From contig WEDG01004147.1 of the NCBI GenBank assembly GCA_017591395.1, positions 124,001-188,000 on the forward strand: 64,000 nt of DNA, read 5' to 3'. The DNA comes from Schistocephalus solidus. Lineage: Eukaryota > Platyhelminthes > Cestoda > Diphyllobothriidea > Diphyllobothriidae. Numbering within the stretch: the first letter of the stretch is position 1; each line of letters starts with the position of its first letter. Position numbers and translations under genes: made by a program. Of this stretch, positions 10,350 through 23,400 are shown piece after piece. The notes under the pieces are model-generated. The model saw only the letters and a list, made by a program, of their open reading frames with translations, did no database searches and had not been told where the DNA came from.

Positions 10350-12315
10350 TCACCGAATGCCTACACGCAGCCGACACGCAGCCCTGACAACAACCCAGGA
10401 CCATAAGCAAGAACATGCGCGCATAGAACGCAGATGATCCCCAGACGTGATCTATCAGATGGGGCCTAGGCGCTTTATCTACCTAGGTTGATGAGGATTC
10501 GAATTGAAGTCCCGGTTAGAGGGGCCACGGGAAAGACAACTGTTGTAACGTCACATGACCGGAGGTTGGTCACTGAATGTAAGCCAAAGTACAATTAACA
10601 AACGCAACCCTGAAAATGCTCCTTTCCGTTAATGAGAAAAATGTTATTTTTGTGCATTTACAGCGATCTTTCTGGTGTTCTAATTGCAACTGCGGAGTCT
10701 CAAGGCCCCCTCGAAATGTTTATAAAGAACTTGTTTTTGCCAGTTTAAAAAGCCAACCAACAGATAAGATGGTTAGCAAGATCGCCAGAGGAGAATATTT
10801 ATGAAACTTTTAACCTGTGCAAGGTGTTCTTGCTAGCTTTTTTGTTCGTAGATGTAAGGAAGGACGGCAGTTGTAGGCTAGCCTGGGTACAAGGGTTCCA
10901 TGATGATGGCCACCGGAGAATAGTCCCTTAACCAAATCACTGTTCCTTCTAGTGATCCTTCAATGCAAAAGGGCTTTATTTTACTCTTTTTTATTTAGAT
11001 GGCTCTCGTTTTGCTAAAGAAAACGGAACTTCTACTCATCGCTGAGTAAGATGACGCATACGGGTTTGCGCCTTATAAGTGTTTTTATGAGTATATTGGA
11101 TTAGATTTTATATACCTGATTATTTCTGTCTTATTTTTCATCTTCACGGAAGCACTATAGAATGTATTACGCACTCTAAAAAGCAAGGCTTCTGTTTTCA
11201 GCAAGAAATAAAACATTATATTATAAGACAAGCAAATATACTGTCGTCAAGAGCACTTGACCAACCACATAATGCTCCAAATTCAGCTATTTTATGAATT
11301 TTGAACATTTAGAAGACTGTATTCTTAACAAACAACAGTAAATATAGGATGCAAACAATTCCGATGTTCCACATAATATCAATTTCCTCAACTAAGGATG
11401 GACGTTGTCTATGACTGAGTGCAGAGATAGCGAGTAACGGAGACAAATTGGCGGTTCAGTTTGAAAAGACCGTTTAAACAGATTCTTTTTCAAGATATAT
11501 TTTCTTTGCGAATAGACTGCATGAAGGCGTCTTGCCAAATACTTTAAAGAGAAACTCACAGGGATGTAATGTGCCCTTTCAGGCTGACTGTTAGCGTTTT
11601 CCTTTATACTAAATACCTGCTGGTTTTCAAAAACAAAAGTTGCCTTTCGTCAATATTCCAGCGTTCAGGAGTCAAAATTCAGTAGAGTAGCAAGATGGAA
11701 TTGATGAACCCGTAAACTAACTAGCCTCAGTGCCGAAAGGGAAGTTGCTCGAATCTCGCCTCAGCTTATGTATGCCAGATGAAAATGCGATTTTTTAGTC
11801 TGATTCAGCGACCATTTCTCACTTCAATTATTGCCCTCTCACTGAAGTAAGGATTCGAGGGCCGAGACCCAGATCACTACTTGTTCTTTGTGAAGAAAAT
11901 CTTACGAATATAAAGAAATTTAGGTTTGCAGCAAAACTGTTTTCTTGCCTCTTACGATATAAACAAATATTTACTTAACTTTCAGTCATATATTAGAAGA
12001 TGAGGACAAACTAGAGTCCTCGCAAATGCATTTGGGAATAGCTAGGGCCTTTTAGGGAGGGCATGCAGCAATCTTTTTTGGCAAATGGATGGAATACAAT
12101 GTTTTTCATTTGCTAATGAACTTTCGCCGATTGCTTACGGGCCTCAATCGTCCTGTTCTGTCTTGGGACTCTCTCTCTCTTGATCCCCGCCAGCAGCCGC
12201 ACAACGGAAATGTTCAGCAACTTATTCCACGGAGCCTTGAAGTTTAATACTATAGCAAATAGGTACCGCCCACCTTTTGACCTAAATTCAAGGTTGGGAG
12301 GATTCAATGGAACGA
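10350..12315. other. No gene seen
   Basis: AT-rich, with no coding exon supported. A worn SINE fragment with CCCGCCAGCAGCCG (also present at 61.39 kb) lies at about 12155-12260, on the edge of the PLE that follows. Confidence 0.45.
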
Positions 12316-12317
12316 AG

Positions 12318-13660
12318 TGATGGTTTCTTTTGACATGACTTCCTTATTCACATCCATCCCGCTGAGTAACGCCCAAGAAGTCTTACGCAGTAAACTTGAG
12401 GAGTCATACGAAGAAACCCGGCGTTATCTCAAAATTGAACACCTTATGGAGCTGTTCGAATTCGGTCAAAATACCTACTTTACCTTTGCCTGAGAAACCT
12501 ATGAGCAGCTCAAGGGAACTCCAATAGGCTCCCCAATCTCCCGTTTAGTGGCAGAATTTGTCCTACCAGAGCTGGAAAAGATCGCTTTTACCCAACAACA
12601 GCCTTACATTCCCCTTTGTAACGTTGATATCACATTTTTCATCGTCAAGCGGAACATGCTGCAGTATTTCCATGATCAACTTAACTCGATTTTCTCAGAT
12701 ATACAATTCACGAGGGAAGAAGAAAAAGACCGGCAGCTCCCCTTCATCGATGTACTCTACAGGTGAAGTCCCAACGGCGAAATAGAAACGGCTTTCTATA
12801 GAACGGCAACAAACACCACGCAGCTTCTCAATTTTCACAGCAACCATTCAGTGGCTCACAAACGAAGCTGTGTGAGAACACTGCTCAAACGCATCCAGCC
12901 TCATTGCAGCAAACCTGCAGAAAAGTTCCGAGAGGCCCGTTTCCTCCAGGACCAGTTTATGCGGAACGGTTATCCGAAGGCGTTCATAAGCTGATGCCTA
13001 CGTCTTTGCCCCCCGAGTAACCAACCAGAACCAACCCCTACTGTATGGCATGCGATGTCATACATCAAGGACGTGTCAGAAGCAACCGAGCGCATTGTTG
13101 CGGGACTTGGTGTCGGAGTTGCACACCGACCCAAAGCTACCATGTGTGGTAAGATCATGTGAATCAAGGACGAATTAAATCCTAATGAGCCGAAACTGTT
13201 CCCGTAACTACACAGGACAGACTGGAGGTATGCGTGGATCACGCATACACGAGCATAAGCTTGTGGTGAGAAGGGGTGACGGTCTCTCGCAAATGTCTGC
13301 CCACACCTACGAAACGGGTCATGAGTTTAACTTCGTAGCCACGAAGATCATCGCCCGAGCCGGATGCAAGACAAGCCGAGAATTGATTGAAGTCTGGGCC
13401 TCTGATGAGAACTCGGTCAAACGATTTCTCGATCTGGCGCCGGCATACAGGGTCCTGCGTAGTCACCTCCGGACTGGCGCCACTGGTGTCTGATTGGCCG
13501 CGGCCCCCCTATAAATGTTACTCGTTGCTGTTTTATATCTGAGAAGGACTCCAGTAAGAGTTCGAAAGCACAGACGAATATATCGATGATTCCGGTGAAC
13601 GAACAGTCTTCTTCTTTTTCACATATACACACCTGGAATGTGAACATTCGCCTCCATTCG
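12318..13660 (+). pseudogene. Penelope-like element A: reverse transcriptase plus GIY-YIG, degenerate
   Basis: Landmarks in order: FDMTSLFTSIP (~12326), FGQNTYFTF (~12467), an in-frame TGA at 12491, KGTPIGSPIS (~12512), the catalytic YVDD position replaced by NVDI (~12620), EEEKDRQLPFIDVL (~12715), a stop at 12764, and SNHSVAHKRSCVRTL (~12841). After several stops comes the GIY-YIG part: NYTGQTGGMRGSRIHEHK (from ~13203), then SRELIEVWASDENSV to ~13490. Known: PLEs pair an RT lacking the YVDD-flanking LINE domains with a C-terminal GIY-YIG nuclease. Inferred: 5'-truncated and inactive, because the metal-binding RT residue is lost and stops interrupt the frame. A CCCCTATAAAT box and a hammerhead relic follow the nuclease, then an end matching 32.7 kb in inverse orientation. 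Confidence 0.85.
13535..13577 (+). ncRNA. Degenerate hammerhead ribozyme in PLE A 3' end
   Basis: Contains TATCTGAGAA, then GGACTC-CAGTAA-GAGTTC (a 6-bp stem with one G-U pair), then GAAA and AGACG. Compared with the better copy on the - strand at 32.8 kb (CTGACGAT before the same stem), the core has lost one base. AGACG could pair with the preceding TATCT as stem I. Probably inactive. Confidence 0.4.
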
Positions 13661-15420
13661 TGAAGAATATCATTCCATGGGACATTTATATGAGAGCGAT
13701 CATGGGCATCAGGCACAAGGCTTAAAACGCTTGTACAAATATTCGCAGTACATCATCTCATTTAAAGTAAGCTCATGCATTTTGCCAATTTTCTGCTGTT
13801 GCATAATGCAAATGAGACGGCGTTCTACTCCAAAAAAAGATTGCTATTTGAGATACTAGATTTTTCTGGCTTGATCCCAGGGTATTTTAAACGCATCACT
13901 AGGAAAGCTGCACCGTATTTTTTAATTAAGGAATAATTATTGAACGTTCTTGCACTAGAAACACGAGCCATCTTACAAAATGCATTCAAATTTTCAAATG
14001 CGCCAGTGCAGGAATCTCAATGTGTCCTAAAATTCTTATTGACTTGTTCTGTAAATAATAAAATTACGAAAGGCATCTTGCTGCGTCTATTTTTTACCGG
14101 CAGAGAGTGCATGACGTAGTCCATTCGTTCATGTAGGAGTGCACTCTCTCGCCAGTGGATGTCGGCTCTACTGACAGAAACTTGTGTGAAATAGAAATTA
14201 CGAGAGCTATTTCAGAATTTTGGACTTTTAGGCAAAAACTCCTGCCTGATAAATGTTGTTGTCGCATACGATTAGTAGCGCTTGCTTTCCTACTTGCAAC
14301 CCAAAATTAATCCCGCCGAAATAGTCACTGAACGGTCGGTTTGTTTGAACAGGAGAAAATTTCCATCGGAACCACACAGCTGACAAGTTGGCAAACCAAG
14401 TGGAGCCCGTGTGGCGCCAAAATTAGTTGTATTAAACTCTAAGGGGAGGCGGTTAAGCAGAATCTGCTCCATGAAAAGCATTATCACCAGAAGCTAGAAG
14501 TTAGGAAGTAAATATTACCACGATTTAGAGCGGCAGTTGAAATTTTTCCGAGGCGTCGCGATTCTTATGAGGAATTCGCAATTTCCGTTAAAAACCTCCG
14601 TTTGTTTTACGTACTCTGCAGAGCGCCGTTCAGATTTGTCAGTTTCTTTATTTATCTACCCAAAATCAGACTTAACGTGCGATCTCAGCCGAATTTTTTT
14701 CAAAAACCTGCCATTTGCTCGCAACTTTTATAGTGTTTTTAGTCAAATAAAGGTCTTTAACCCGCCCTATTTTCCCACAGCACCATGTTCGGAAGAATCC
14801 TCCGCTTGCACCTACTTATTCATGAAAACACGATTGAAGCAAACCTGAAAGCTTGAACTACTTTCCTTACCAGAAAAATCCTGCATTTAGGGTTATTTTT
14901 ACCCCATGTTTATCACATTGAGATACAAGGTTGACAATGTTCTCTGAAACACCTTTTCATCTGACTTACTTTTGGATAGCTTCCTGTAAGTTTATTTTAG
15001 AATCAGCAAGCCGCATCATGATAGAACTATAGGCAAAGGACCAGAGCAAAAAGAAGATCAGCGAGTCATATCATAACTTCAAAAAGTCAACTCTCAAAAA
15101 ATGCTTAATAAAGGAACATTCCTCAGACAACAAGTTTTGGTTTTCCTAACCGAAGAACAAACAAATTAGTGGGGGAAGTTCAAATTGAAGACCTCATAAG
15201 GCAGATGCATGACTTATTACCGACAACGCCGGTGGAATCCAAATATTTGATCTTAACGCTTGTGAATGTTGTTTTCCGTGTAAATGGCTCCTACTAGGAT
15301 AGAATATCAGGAGAAGCTCGATAAAATATGCCAAAACAAGAAAATAGTCCTCCCCAAATTGAACGTCGGTTTTGATGCTGTACAAATGAATAAAAATGTT
15401 TTCTTCGAAAATCTGATCAA
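13661..15420. other. No gene seen
   Basis: AT-rich, no recognisable exon. A 103-codon open frame at 14537-14848 (+) has no identifiable domain and no credible splice context, so it is not called as a gene. Confidence 0.4.
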
Positions 15421-15424
15421 TCTT

Positions 15425-16280
15425 GGCTGATCACATTAAATTTCGAAGGGGAAGACAAAATAGCAACTGCATGAAGTTCTCGGAAGCCAAGCCCACAAAA
15501 TATCTTAAGAAACTGAAAAACCAAATCTTCTTCAGTGAACACGAGCTCGAGGCTCCTAAGCTCACGCGTACAATCCTCCCAAACCCAAATGATTTTTCAA
15601 CGATTCAAAAACCTAACCTTACTATGCGGCCGATATTGGACATGTGCAATTGGCCGTTTCATACAATTTCAAAGGGCATGGAAGAAAGGCTCAAGCCGAT
15701 TGGACACTAAACCGCACCCTGAGGCTTACAGGTCGCGTTTTAATTCATCGATTCTGTAAGCAAAAAGAATCGCAATGCGAAAAAGATGTTGTCCTTAGAT
15801 GTTGCGCTTTTGGTTACTGGTATTCCCTTCACGGCGACGATAGAATTTCGAGGTGCCTAGCTTATAGACAGGATTTCGCCATCGGCATGCTGGTCGGGGA
15901 GCTAGAGAAGCTGCTCTTTCGCTTAATTTTAAGGGTGTTTTTCATATTTGAGGGTTAATGGTACTACCAGATCGATGTGGTTCCCGTGGGATGCTCTCTT
16001 GGTCCTCCACTAGCGAATGACTTCATGAGAAAACTGTGAGAAAAATCAGCCTGTCGTGTTCACTGCGTATTTGAAGTAGTTGATTATATCAGGGTCGATG
16101 CAGACAAAGGTTTCTTCAATTTTGCGCGCACAAAATTTGGGCTTGCATTCTTCGAACAGTCTCCTCAGGAGATTTTAGAGAACCAGCTCGACAAGGAGCT
16201 AAGGGATTAAGAACCCCATCCGGCTGCCCTTGATTTGCTAATGTGTGATCTTTTTGAAGATGAATAATTCAATAAGGCAG
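15425..16280 (+). pseudogene. Penelope-like element B remnant (RT palm), frameshifted
   Basis: Frames to be read together: KPNLTMRPILDMCNWPFHTI (~15610), an SLDVALLVTGIPFT-like block (~15795), VPVGCSLGPPLANDFM (~15981) and an L-A-F-F-E block near 16141. These match the P-M-R-P-I-L, S-x-D-V-x-x-L-F-T-x-I-P and M-G-S-P-L-x-P-x-L-A motifs of PLE reverse transcriptases. Stops and frameshifts occur about every 100 bp. It belongs to a different PLE lineage from element A, judging from the VGCSLGPPLAN motif. Confidence 0.6.
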
Positions 16281-16439
16281 AGATCCACGAGCTCTATGAG
16301 ATCCTGGTCCGTGGGCTGGCCCTCGTTCACATCTTGATTTTGACGTCACAGGTCATTCAGCCTTTTGGACGCAAGAACATATAGAACGGACGTAAAGAGG
16401 GAGCTGAAAGTAAATGAACCGGGTTCCATTATGACCTAA

Positions 16440-17295
<856 letters not shown>

Positions 17296-17723
17296 CCATC
17301 ATCTCTCAGACTATTTTCAACGTTGAAATTTTGGGCCAAGGTGAGGATCATACCTCAAGCCTGGATGTCTTATGACTGCTTATTCAACCACTACATTAAC
17401 TTTGCCTGCTCCCTCTATGTGTTGACGAACCCTCATGACAGGAGTCAGATGGTGCGTAACAATCGGGGTCGCCAATTATCTCCGCAGCTAACGAGGGCGG
17501 GAATTAACCAAGTCCTAGTGAGATGCGGATCCGATGCAACCCTACAATTTGTATTTGCAGGCTATGTAACATACAAAGAGGGGCATATAATGAGCGTTGT
17601 GTGCATGACTTCCTAGGCTCTGGCCATGGGTAGGTGAACCCACTACTCGAAACGAAGACATCTAATAAACCTCTCCCGGTGAACACCTTTTTTCCTTTTA
17701 ACATCTATAAATGGCCTACAAGA

Positions 17724-17847
17724 CACTCCAACTTTCTGCACCAGCGAATACTTGTGACGGCAGAGGCAGTAGCCACACGGTTAGACAAAGCAACCTTATG
17801 CCCATATAAGGAGTTTCTACAGGCCCTCATGCAGCCTGGCCAAGATG
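17724..17847 (+). pseudogene. PLE C-terminal remnant
   Basis: Reads LHQRILVTAEAVATRLDK, then L-C-P-Y-K-E and LQALMQPG. This is the helix that closes PLE GIY-YIG proteins and is found in related form at 2.0 and 28.7 kb. Only about 40 residues remain. Upstream open sequence (17233-17616) shows nothing recognisable. Confidence 0.5.
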
Positions 17848-18174
17848 TACACAGCCTGTGCGTTCTCACATCCAGCCATGTCGCACTGAAGAAACGAAAC
17901 AGAGGCATTCTTTACTGTCGGGCTAAGCCTTCCATCTCCCCTCCCGATGTCCCTAAGGGGAGCGCCCTCAACCACCTCCATTTACTGTTGACTGGCTAAT
18001 GTAACCTTCGCTGCACTTATATTACTGTACAAGCCTAAGGATGAATACTCGAAAATGCACGTCCACCGAACCTGTCTTCTTCACTTTGTCCTACAAAACA
18101 ATTGTTATACCTAACGATAGGGACATTTTTAGCACTGAAACTCAAAGAATAGCGGACCAGATGGACAAAAGAAC

Positions 18175-19282
18175 AAATTCTATGAGACTTCGTCTGCAAC
18201 CACGCAAGAGACTTCAAGGTAAGTGACCACCAGGTAAGTGGAATACTTTTCGGCTGAATTTGCCTGCTAACCACCTCTATCTCAGCAACGAACAGACCGA
18301 CAGGCTATCCAACCTTCCAGTCGCGGACGAGAATGCCGCATTTGAGAGCCGCTGGCCTCAACTTAAGGACACGGTCCAATTCATTGCTCTGGATGTCCTC
18401 GGCTGCGCACGTTGTCAACACCAGTAGTCGTTTGATCACAACGACGCAGCCATCAACACGCTGCATTCCAAGCAGAACCGGTTGCACAAAGCCTATATCG
18501 ACCGCCCTACCGCTGCAAACAAGGCAGCCTTCTACCGAAGTCGCCATCTCGTACAGCAAGGGCTGCGGGAGATGCAGGACGCCTGGATGGCCCGCAAGGT
18601 CAAACAGATCCAAGGGTACGCGGACCGAAACGAATGAAAGAACTTCTTCACCGCCACCAAGGCTGTCTACTGAAATCCCGTCAAAGGCGCCGCCCCTCTG
18701 CTCAGTGCTAACGGAACTACCCTGCTCATTGAGAAGACGCAAATCCTGAAGCGCTGACTGGAGCGCTTCGGAAGTGTTCTTAACCGGCTCTCCACCATCT
18801 CCAACGTCACCATAGATGGACTGCCTGAAGATGAAACCAACTCTGACTTTGATCTCCACCCTCTCTCTAAGAAACCATCAGGACCGTGCTGAGATTTACA
18901 AACATGGCGGCCCCAACTGATGAACCAGCTCACAGCGCTCTTTCAGGCGATGTGGTGCCAAGGACAGGTCACTCAGAATTTCAAGGACGCCAAAATCATC
19001 CACCTCTACAAGAAGGGAAATCACCAACACTGCGACAACCACCGAGGAATCTCCCTGCTCAACATCGTCGGGAAAATCTTCGCCCGCATTCTCCTCAATC
19101 GTCTCAACGGCCACCTGGAACAAGGACTCCTTCCGGAAAACCAATTTGGTTTCGGCCGCCATCGTGACACCACTGACATGAACTTCGCCTTGCGCCAACT
19201 GCAGGAGATATGTCAGGCGATGTTGACTCACTTCTACACAGCCTTCGTGGATCTGATGAAAGCCTTCGACACGGTGTAACGA
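18175..19282 (+). pseudogene. RTE-like LINE fragment (end of endonuclease linker to RT)
   Basis: Landmarks: MRLRLQPRKRLQGK (~18181), AAFESRWPQLKDTVQ (~18336), LHSKQNRLHKAYIDRP (~18460), APLLSANGTTLL (~18692), LTALFQAMWCQGQV (~18929), NHRGISLLNIVGKIFARIL (~19042), ENQFGFGRHRDTTDM (~19135) and AFVDLMKAFDTV before a TAA at 19277. This is the RTE/BovB-type layout common in cestode LINEs. In-frame stops lie near 18425, 18635, 18671 and 18755. A short deletion near 18890-18910 removes the segment just before the G-P-Q-L-M equivalent. The element is truncated at both ends; the catalytic FADD block is missing. Confidence 0.85.
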
Positions 19283-19639
19283 TGTCTTTCGCATTTTTCC
19301 CTCTAGCTCGCACCTGGCCGCTGTGGAGAGTCCAAATAAGCACAAGAACCATCGTTGTTATAACACCGGAAACCATATTGGCTATGGCCTACTTCAAACG
19401 TCTTGTGTGCAGCCTCAAATAGGTGAAGCAACAGCAAGTAACATCACCCGTCTTGATTACAGAGGTCTTTCGTCCCATAGACGTCTTGGTTTTTTGCCAA
19501 TTATCAGTTAACGTTTTGGGGCAAGCGTGCTTATCGCAACCTAGTGATTGGTAAAATGATCGTATCCAAGCCTATCGCTAAGAGTTTTTGAAATTGGTGG
19601 ACTCTAGAGTTAAACGTGAATTCAAGATGGAGGTAGAAC

Positions 19640-19815
19640 GTTAAAAGTCCCTATCGCTGCTGTTAAAATGAGACCGAGGCTGGTGGGGCACGAGAGAGAG
19701 TACCAAGGCAGAACGGGACAAGTGAGCCACGTAACCGATCGGCCAGTGCCTATCCACCAATGTGCATTTGTGATAATAAGTTGTTTTTGTGACGATTGGA
19801 TTGCTGGCTTCATAC
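19640..19815 (+). repeat. SINE fragment (GAACGGGACAAGTGAGCC... end)
   Basis: Shares the GCACGAGAGAGAGTACC, GGCAGAACGGGACAAGTGAG and TAACCGATCGGCCAGTG blocks with the full SINE copies at 60.35 and 61.3 kb. The tRNA-like part is absent here. Confidence 0.5.
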
Positions 19816-19915
19816 AGTCTGTACTGCTATGAATAAATTATGCCACTTGAGTATGCTTAAGGTAACCAGCTTTCCTTTCGCTTATTCCTCGCCACATCTC
19901 CCTCATATGTTATCT

Positions 19916-20045
19916 TTTGAGTTGAAGTTCGGTTCAAGGTTAGAGTTTAAAGTAGGGTTATGAATAGATCTTAGGGTTAAGTCTAGGAGCTAAGCTTAAG
20001 ATAAGAGGTTTGGGTTAGTGTTTAGGAATAGGTTTTCCACGTACG
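19916..20045. repeat. Telomere-like degenerate TTAGGG tract (copy 2)
   Basis: Contains AAGGTTAGAG, TAGGGTTATG, TTAGGGTTAAG and GGGTTAGTG units, closed by GGAATAGGTTTTCC. No clear inverted ends are visible, so this is probably a truncated copy. Confidence 0.4.
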
Positions 20046-20049
20046 TTAT

Positions 20050-22420
20050 TAATTATGGGCTAGGTAATCGACGTTGACAGCTGCCATTAAATATTCAGTC
20101 AAAGCCAGCACGAGAGTCGCATGTAGCACTATCTTCCTCACATTTTCGCCTTTAATGTGCTTTTCCGTCAATGGCTGGGTTTCGGTCCACCTGGAATACG
20201 TAATTAAAGCGATCGGTTTTATTTTTCCGCCCTTTTACAGGTCCCAGTTTCTAGATTTTTAAATCGCGCCCCCGCGGATTCAGGCTTTATTGGCGTATTA
20301 AACAAGCTAACTGCTTAAATGAACGTTGTTTGCATTTTGCTTCCGGTAAACATCTATCAGTTAGCCTCGTTTACCCCACCCATAAAATCCCATTTGCCAC
20401 AATTCCCGTACTGTATGTGTCTTTACCTCCTACCTTCTATGCGGGACCACATATCCTATCTTCAACGTTGTTTTACTGGGCAGAACAGCATGGAAGACCA
20501 TAAAAACAACGGTTAGCTTCCCCTAAAAAAAGAAAATGAAATGAAAGTTTTTCCTGGCATTTTGAAATTCAGCCACCCTCACTCCTAGGGAGCGATACAG
20601 CACTCCACAGGCGTTAACAGTAATTTTCGTGCATGTTGGCTAATTGCCAGGAAAAGTTTATCGTCGCATCTGTGTCCTTCTGTTGCATGTGTGCCCTAGC
20701 GGTGGCCAGGGGCAGGCTAAAATAAGAGGAGCTACCTTATTCCGGAATTTAACTATGACTGGTGTTTGCCCCGATGCTCACTGCCGCTCCATTGCTCGCG
20801 TGGATACTGTTCACAATGCCCCTATCTCATTGCTGGACGTCGCGCTTTTATGTCAGGCTTCCGGAGTGTACGAGCTCACCAGTTAGGGAACGTACCGTGT
20901 AAGAGGGAGAGGGGGTTGTTTCATGGTCTGGTTTACGTGGTTGTTGTTTCGCTCGATCCTCAACTGACATTTAACTCCAATCTGTGACCTCACAAAGCTG
21001 TAGTTGGTTCAACAGCCACGCTCTGGTAGCCGCCATCGACCGGGAGAATTAGCAATATGAGGGTGTCTGGAATGCGTGACACCACACATTATTTCCTGTG
21101 CTAATTGCCACCCTTCCCACCGTCATAACACTCCCGCTTCAAAAATTGGTGCTACTATAGCGTGCTTCCTATCCTTTATAGGTATTGGTCAATAATTAGA
21201 GGCAACTTTAAAATCTTTCGTCCATATTGCAAAAACCAAATCCGAATTAAATAACAACAAGTTAGCAACAAATATGACATCAAATTGCTACGAAGTGGCC
21301 ATCTTCTCCTTTGAAAGAACGCCAGCAGTGTTGGTTCAAGTGTCCCTGGAGTAAATGCTCCGGAGCACCGCGAAGTTGCCTCAAAATCTCAATCGTGCTG
21401 TCTAATCTAGTCCTCTTCTCCGCTTAAGAGACATCCTAACAATATTTTAAAGAGTATGCTGAAATAGGAACAAAAAGGAAGGTAGGAATCACGCCCTAGT
21501 AGCACCAAAAATATTTTACTGAAGAAACGAAATGAAATCCCATGGTTAGCTCAGACTATGTCAGGTCCTCTGGTCGTTTGACTGATTGGGGAGTTCGGTA
21601 GCCCTTTAGGTTGACTCAACAGACATTTTTAGGCGTGCACTGCTTACCGTCCTCACAGGGAAGGAGGTAGAAAAGATGCATTGAAAATTCTTCCGAACAC
21701 ACCGTCAAAAGTTTGAGCGTAGCACGTGGAGGCAAAAAAATGTCGTCCAAACTCCCTAAGAAAAATAACCACAGTCTGTGAGAGTAAGCTCCCTCACGCA
21801 GGCACCCTGGAATATGCATTCCTTTATAGGTACTTCAATGATTAATTGGCTAGAAAGGAGGACTTCTCCGGTCATCCGTGAATCTGTCTGCTACAAGCTA
21901 GACATCACGTAGATCAGACAGCCCCCCTGCTCAGAGCAAAAATGACTTACTGAAACGGATATGAGTTGCACCTTTTTCTACAACGGAGCACCAGGACGCT
22001 GAGGTTGTATTTGTCATCAATAGCGACCTCTTAAGATGACCGACCTGCTTTCCAGAGGGAGTCAACGGTCGCATCGTGACCCTCTACCTACCTTTCCACT
22101 GCATTATATTCGTCAGTCGTCACCACCTGCCGCTATCGCTTCCCGCTCTCCCTTCTCCCACCCCTGCCCCAGCAGACAGTCCCGACGGCGCGAAGAGCAG
22201 ATTATATAAAGACTTCCACACCACTTTGAATAATTTGTGGCAGGCAGCCAAACTGACTGTTTTGCGGTTTTAAATTCTGCATCGGTACAGACCACGTTAA
22301 CCGGAGGGGAGTGTTAAATTGACTAGGAATTGTAAGTTGGAACGGTAATGGACTCCCCCACCTGCAAGCCTACATAGAGCATAGTTTCCTCACTAAAACC
22401 CTCTCCTGCCTTCAAAATCT
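20050..22420. other. No gene seen
   Basis: Several short ORFs but no recognisable domain. Parts at 20640-20890 and 21000-21130 look like GC-richer repeat debris. No family could be assigned. Confidence 0.4.
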
Positions 22421-22429
22421 TTGGAGAAC

Positions 22430-22548
22430 GAAGTGGATGTGCCCTCGATTACGACGCTGGCAACTGCTGGACTACGTTTATTCCACAAGGCATTTTCAGT
22501 GTGATGGGCTGGCGGAAAAGGCGACGTGCAGTGCAGAATGCTGGAATG
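22430..22548 (+). pseudogene. RTE LINE endonuclease C-terminal fragment, + copy
   Basis: Reads WMCPRLRRWQLLDYV and then GLAEKATCSAECWNE. It resembles the R-S-R-x-W-x-L-L-D-Y-V segment of RTE apurinic-type endonucleases, where the final catalytic region lies. It forms a diverged inverted repeat with 22550-22720. Confidence 0.55.
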
Positions 22549-22549
22549 A

Positions 22550-22720
22550 ATCGGAGCCTCATCTTGCAGAGGACGGGCTGATGATCCATCTAGCCGTCAG
22601 CGTCACCGATCGCCTTTGTCACCAGCAAGTCCTGATGGTCTCGCTTCCGGATGAACATTTAGTCCAACAGCTGCCGGCGCCTCCAGCGGTGGGCATCTCC
22701 AGTGACAAACGGGGCGCCTG
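22550..22720 (-). pseudogene. RTE LINE endonuclease C-terminal fragment, - copy
   Basis: The - strand reads RWRRRQLLD, a stop, then RKRDHQDLLVTKAIGDADG and, after another stop, D-H-Q-P with KMRLR. This matches the tail of the RTE endonuclease (L-V-T-K-A-I, D-G-W-x-D-H). It probably continues the - strand fragment at 23045-23400 after a gap of ~325 bp. Confidence 0.55.
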
Positions 22721-23044
22721 TTGAAACGCAGTCCCTCTCACGAGTACTTGCACGTGCGCACCCCTGGCATTCTAGATCTAAGTCAAGCACAGCTGTCTGA
22801 ACTGGTCAATAATTTTCAAGGCTGACTCAGACATGCTCTTGCTCAAGGCGTTATGACGACTCTCGAGTTCTCACTCGGGATGCCACGCTCGCGGTTTCAG
22901 AAGTGTTCTAGTCCAGCTGCCAAATTTTTCCAACTACTTCTCTAATTATTCTGAACAGAATACCATATCCTCTCAACTAATGGTTTTCTCACTTTCTGTC
23001 TGGGATTGGACCTGAAGGTCGTAGTGGTCAGGGTATCCCTATAC

Positions 23045-23400
23045 CTTCATCTACCGCGACACAGCCATATTGTCTTTTCCTGTCTCGGAAGTCTCAGAAA
23101 AATGTTGGCGAGGAGAAGGTGGTGTTCTGCGCAGGTTCGCAGGGAGCAAAGGCCGTTATCGTTGTAGCCGCAAATTTCATGTGGGCTCAGCACGCCTTCC
23201 CAGGCAGCCTGACCGGTTCCGACGCGGGCATTGAGGTTACCGAGATCTACCAGTCTGTTCGCCTTTCTAAAAATCGCTAAGAAGGCGTTCAGGTCGTCGT
23301 AGAACTTGTTCCTCACCTCCTCGGAGTCGGCCATTGGGGATTCATAAGCGCTGACTCTGAGGGGGGAATTTTGTTCTCTGAATCGCATATGCATGATCAA
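23045..23400 (-). pseudogene. RTE LINE endonuclease fragment
   Basis: The - strand reads SAYESPMADSEEVRNKFYDD, NRLVDLGNLNARVG, WEGVLSPHEICGYNDNG, LRTCAEHHLLLANIFLRLP and EKTIW. Known: RTE endonucleases carry S-A-Y-x-P, G-D-F-N-A-R-V-G and N-D-N-G. The catalytic Asp of GDFN is Asn here (GNLN), so the domain is dead. A GIY or RT part is not adjacent. Confidence 0.8.
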
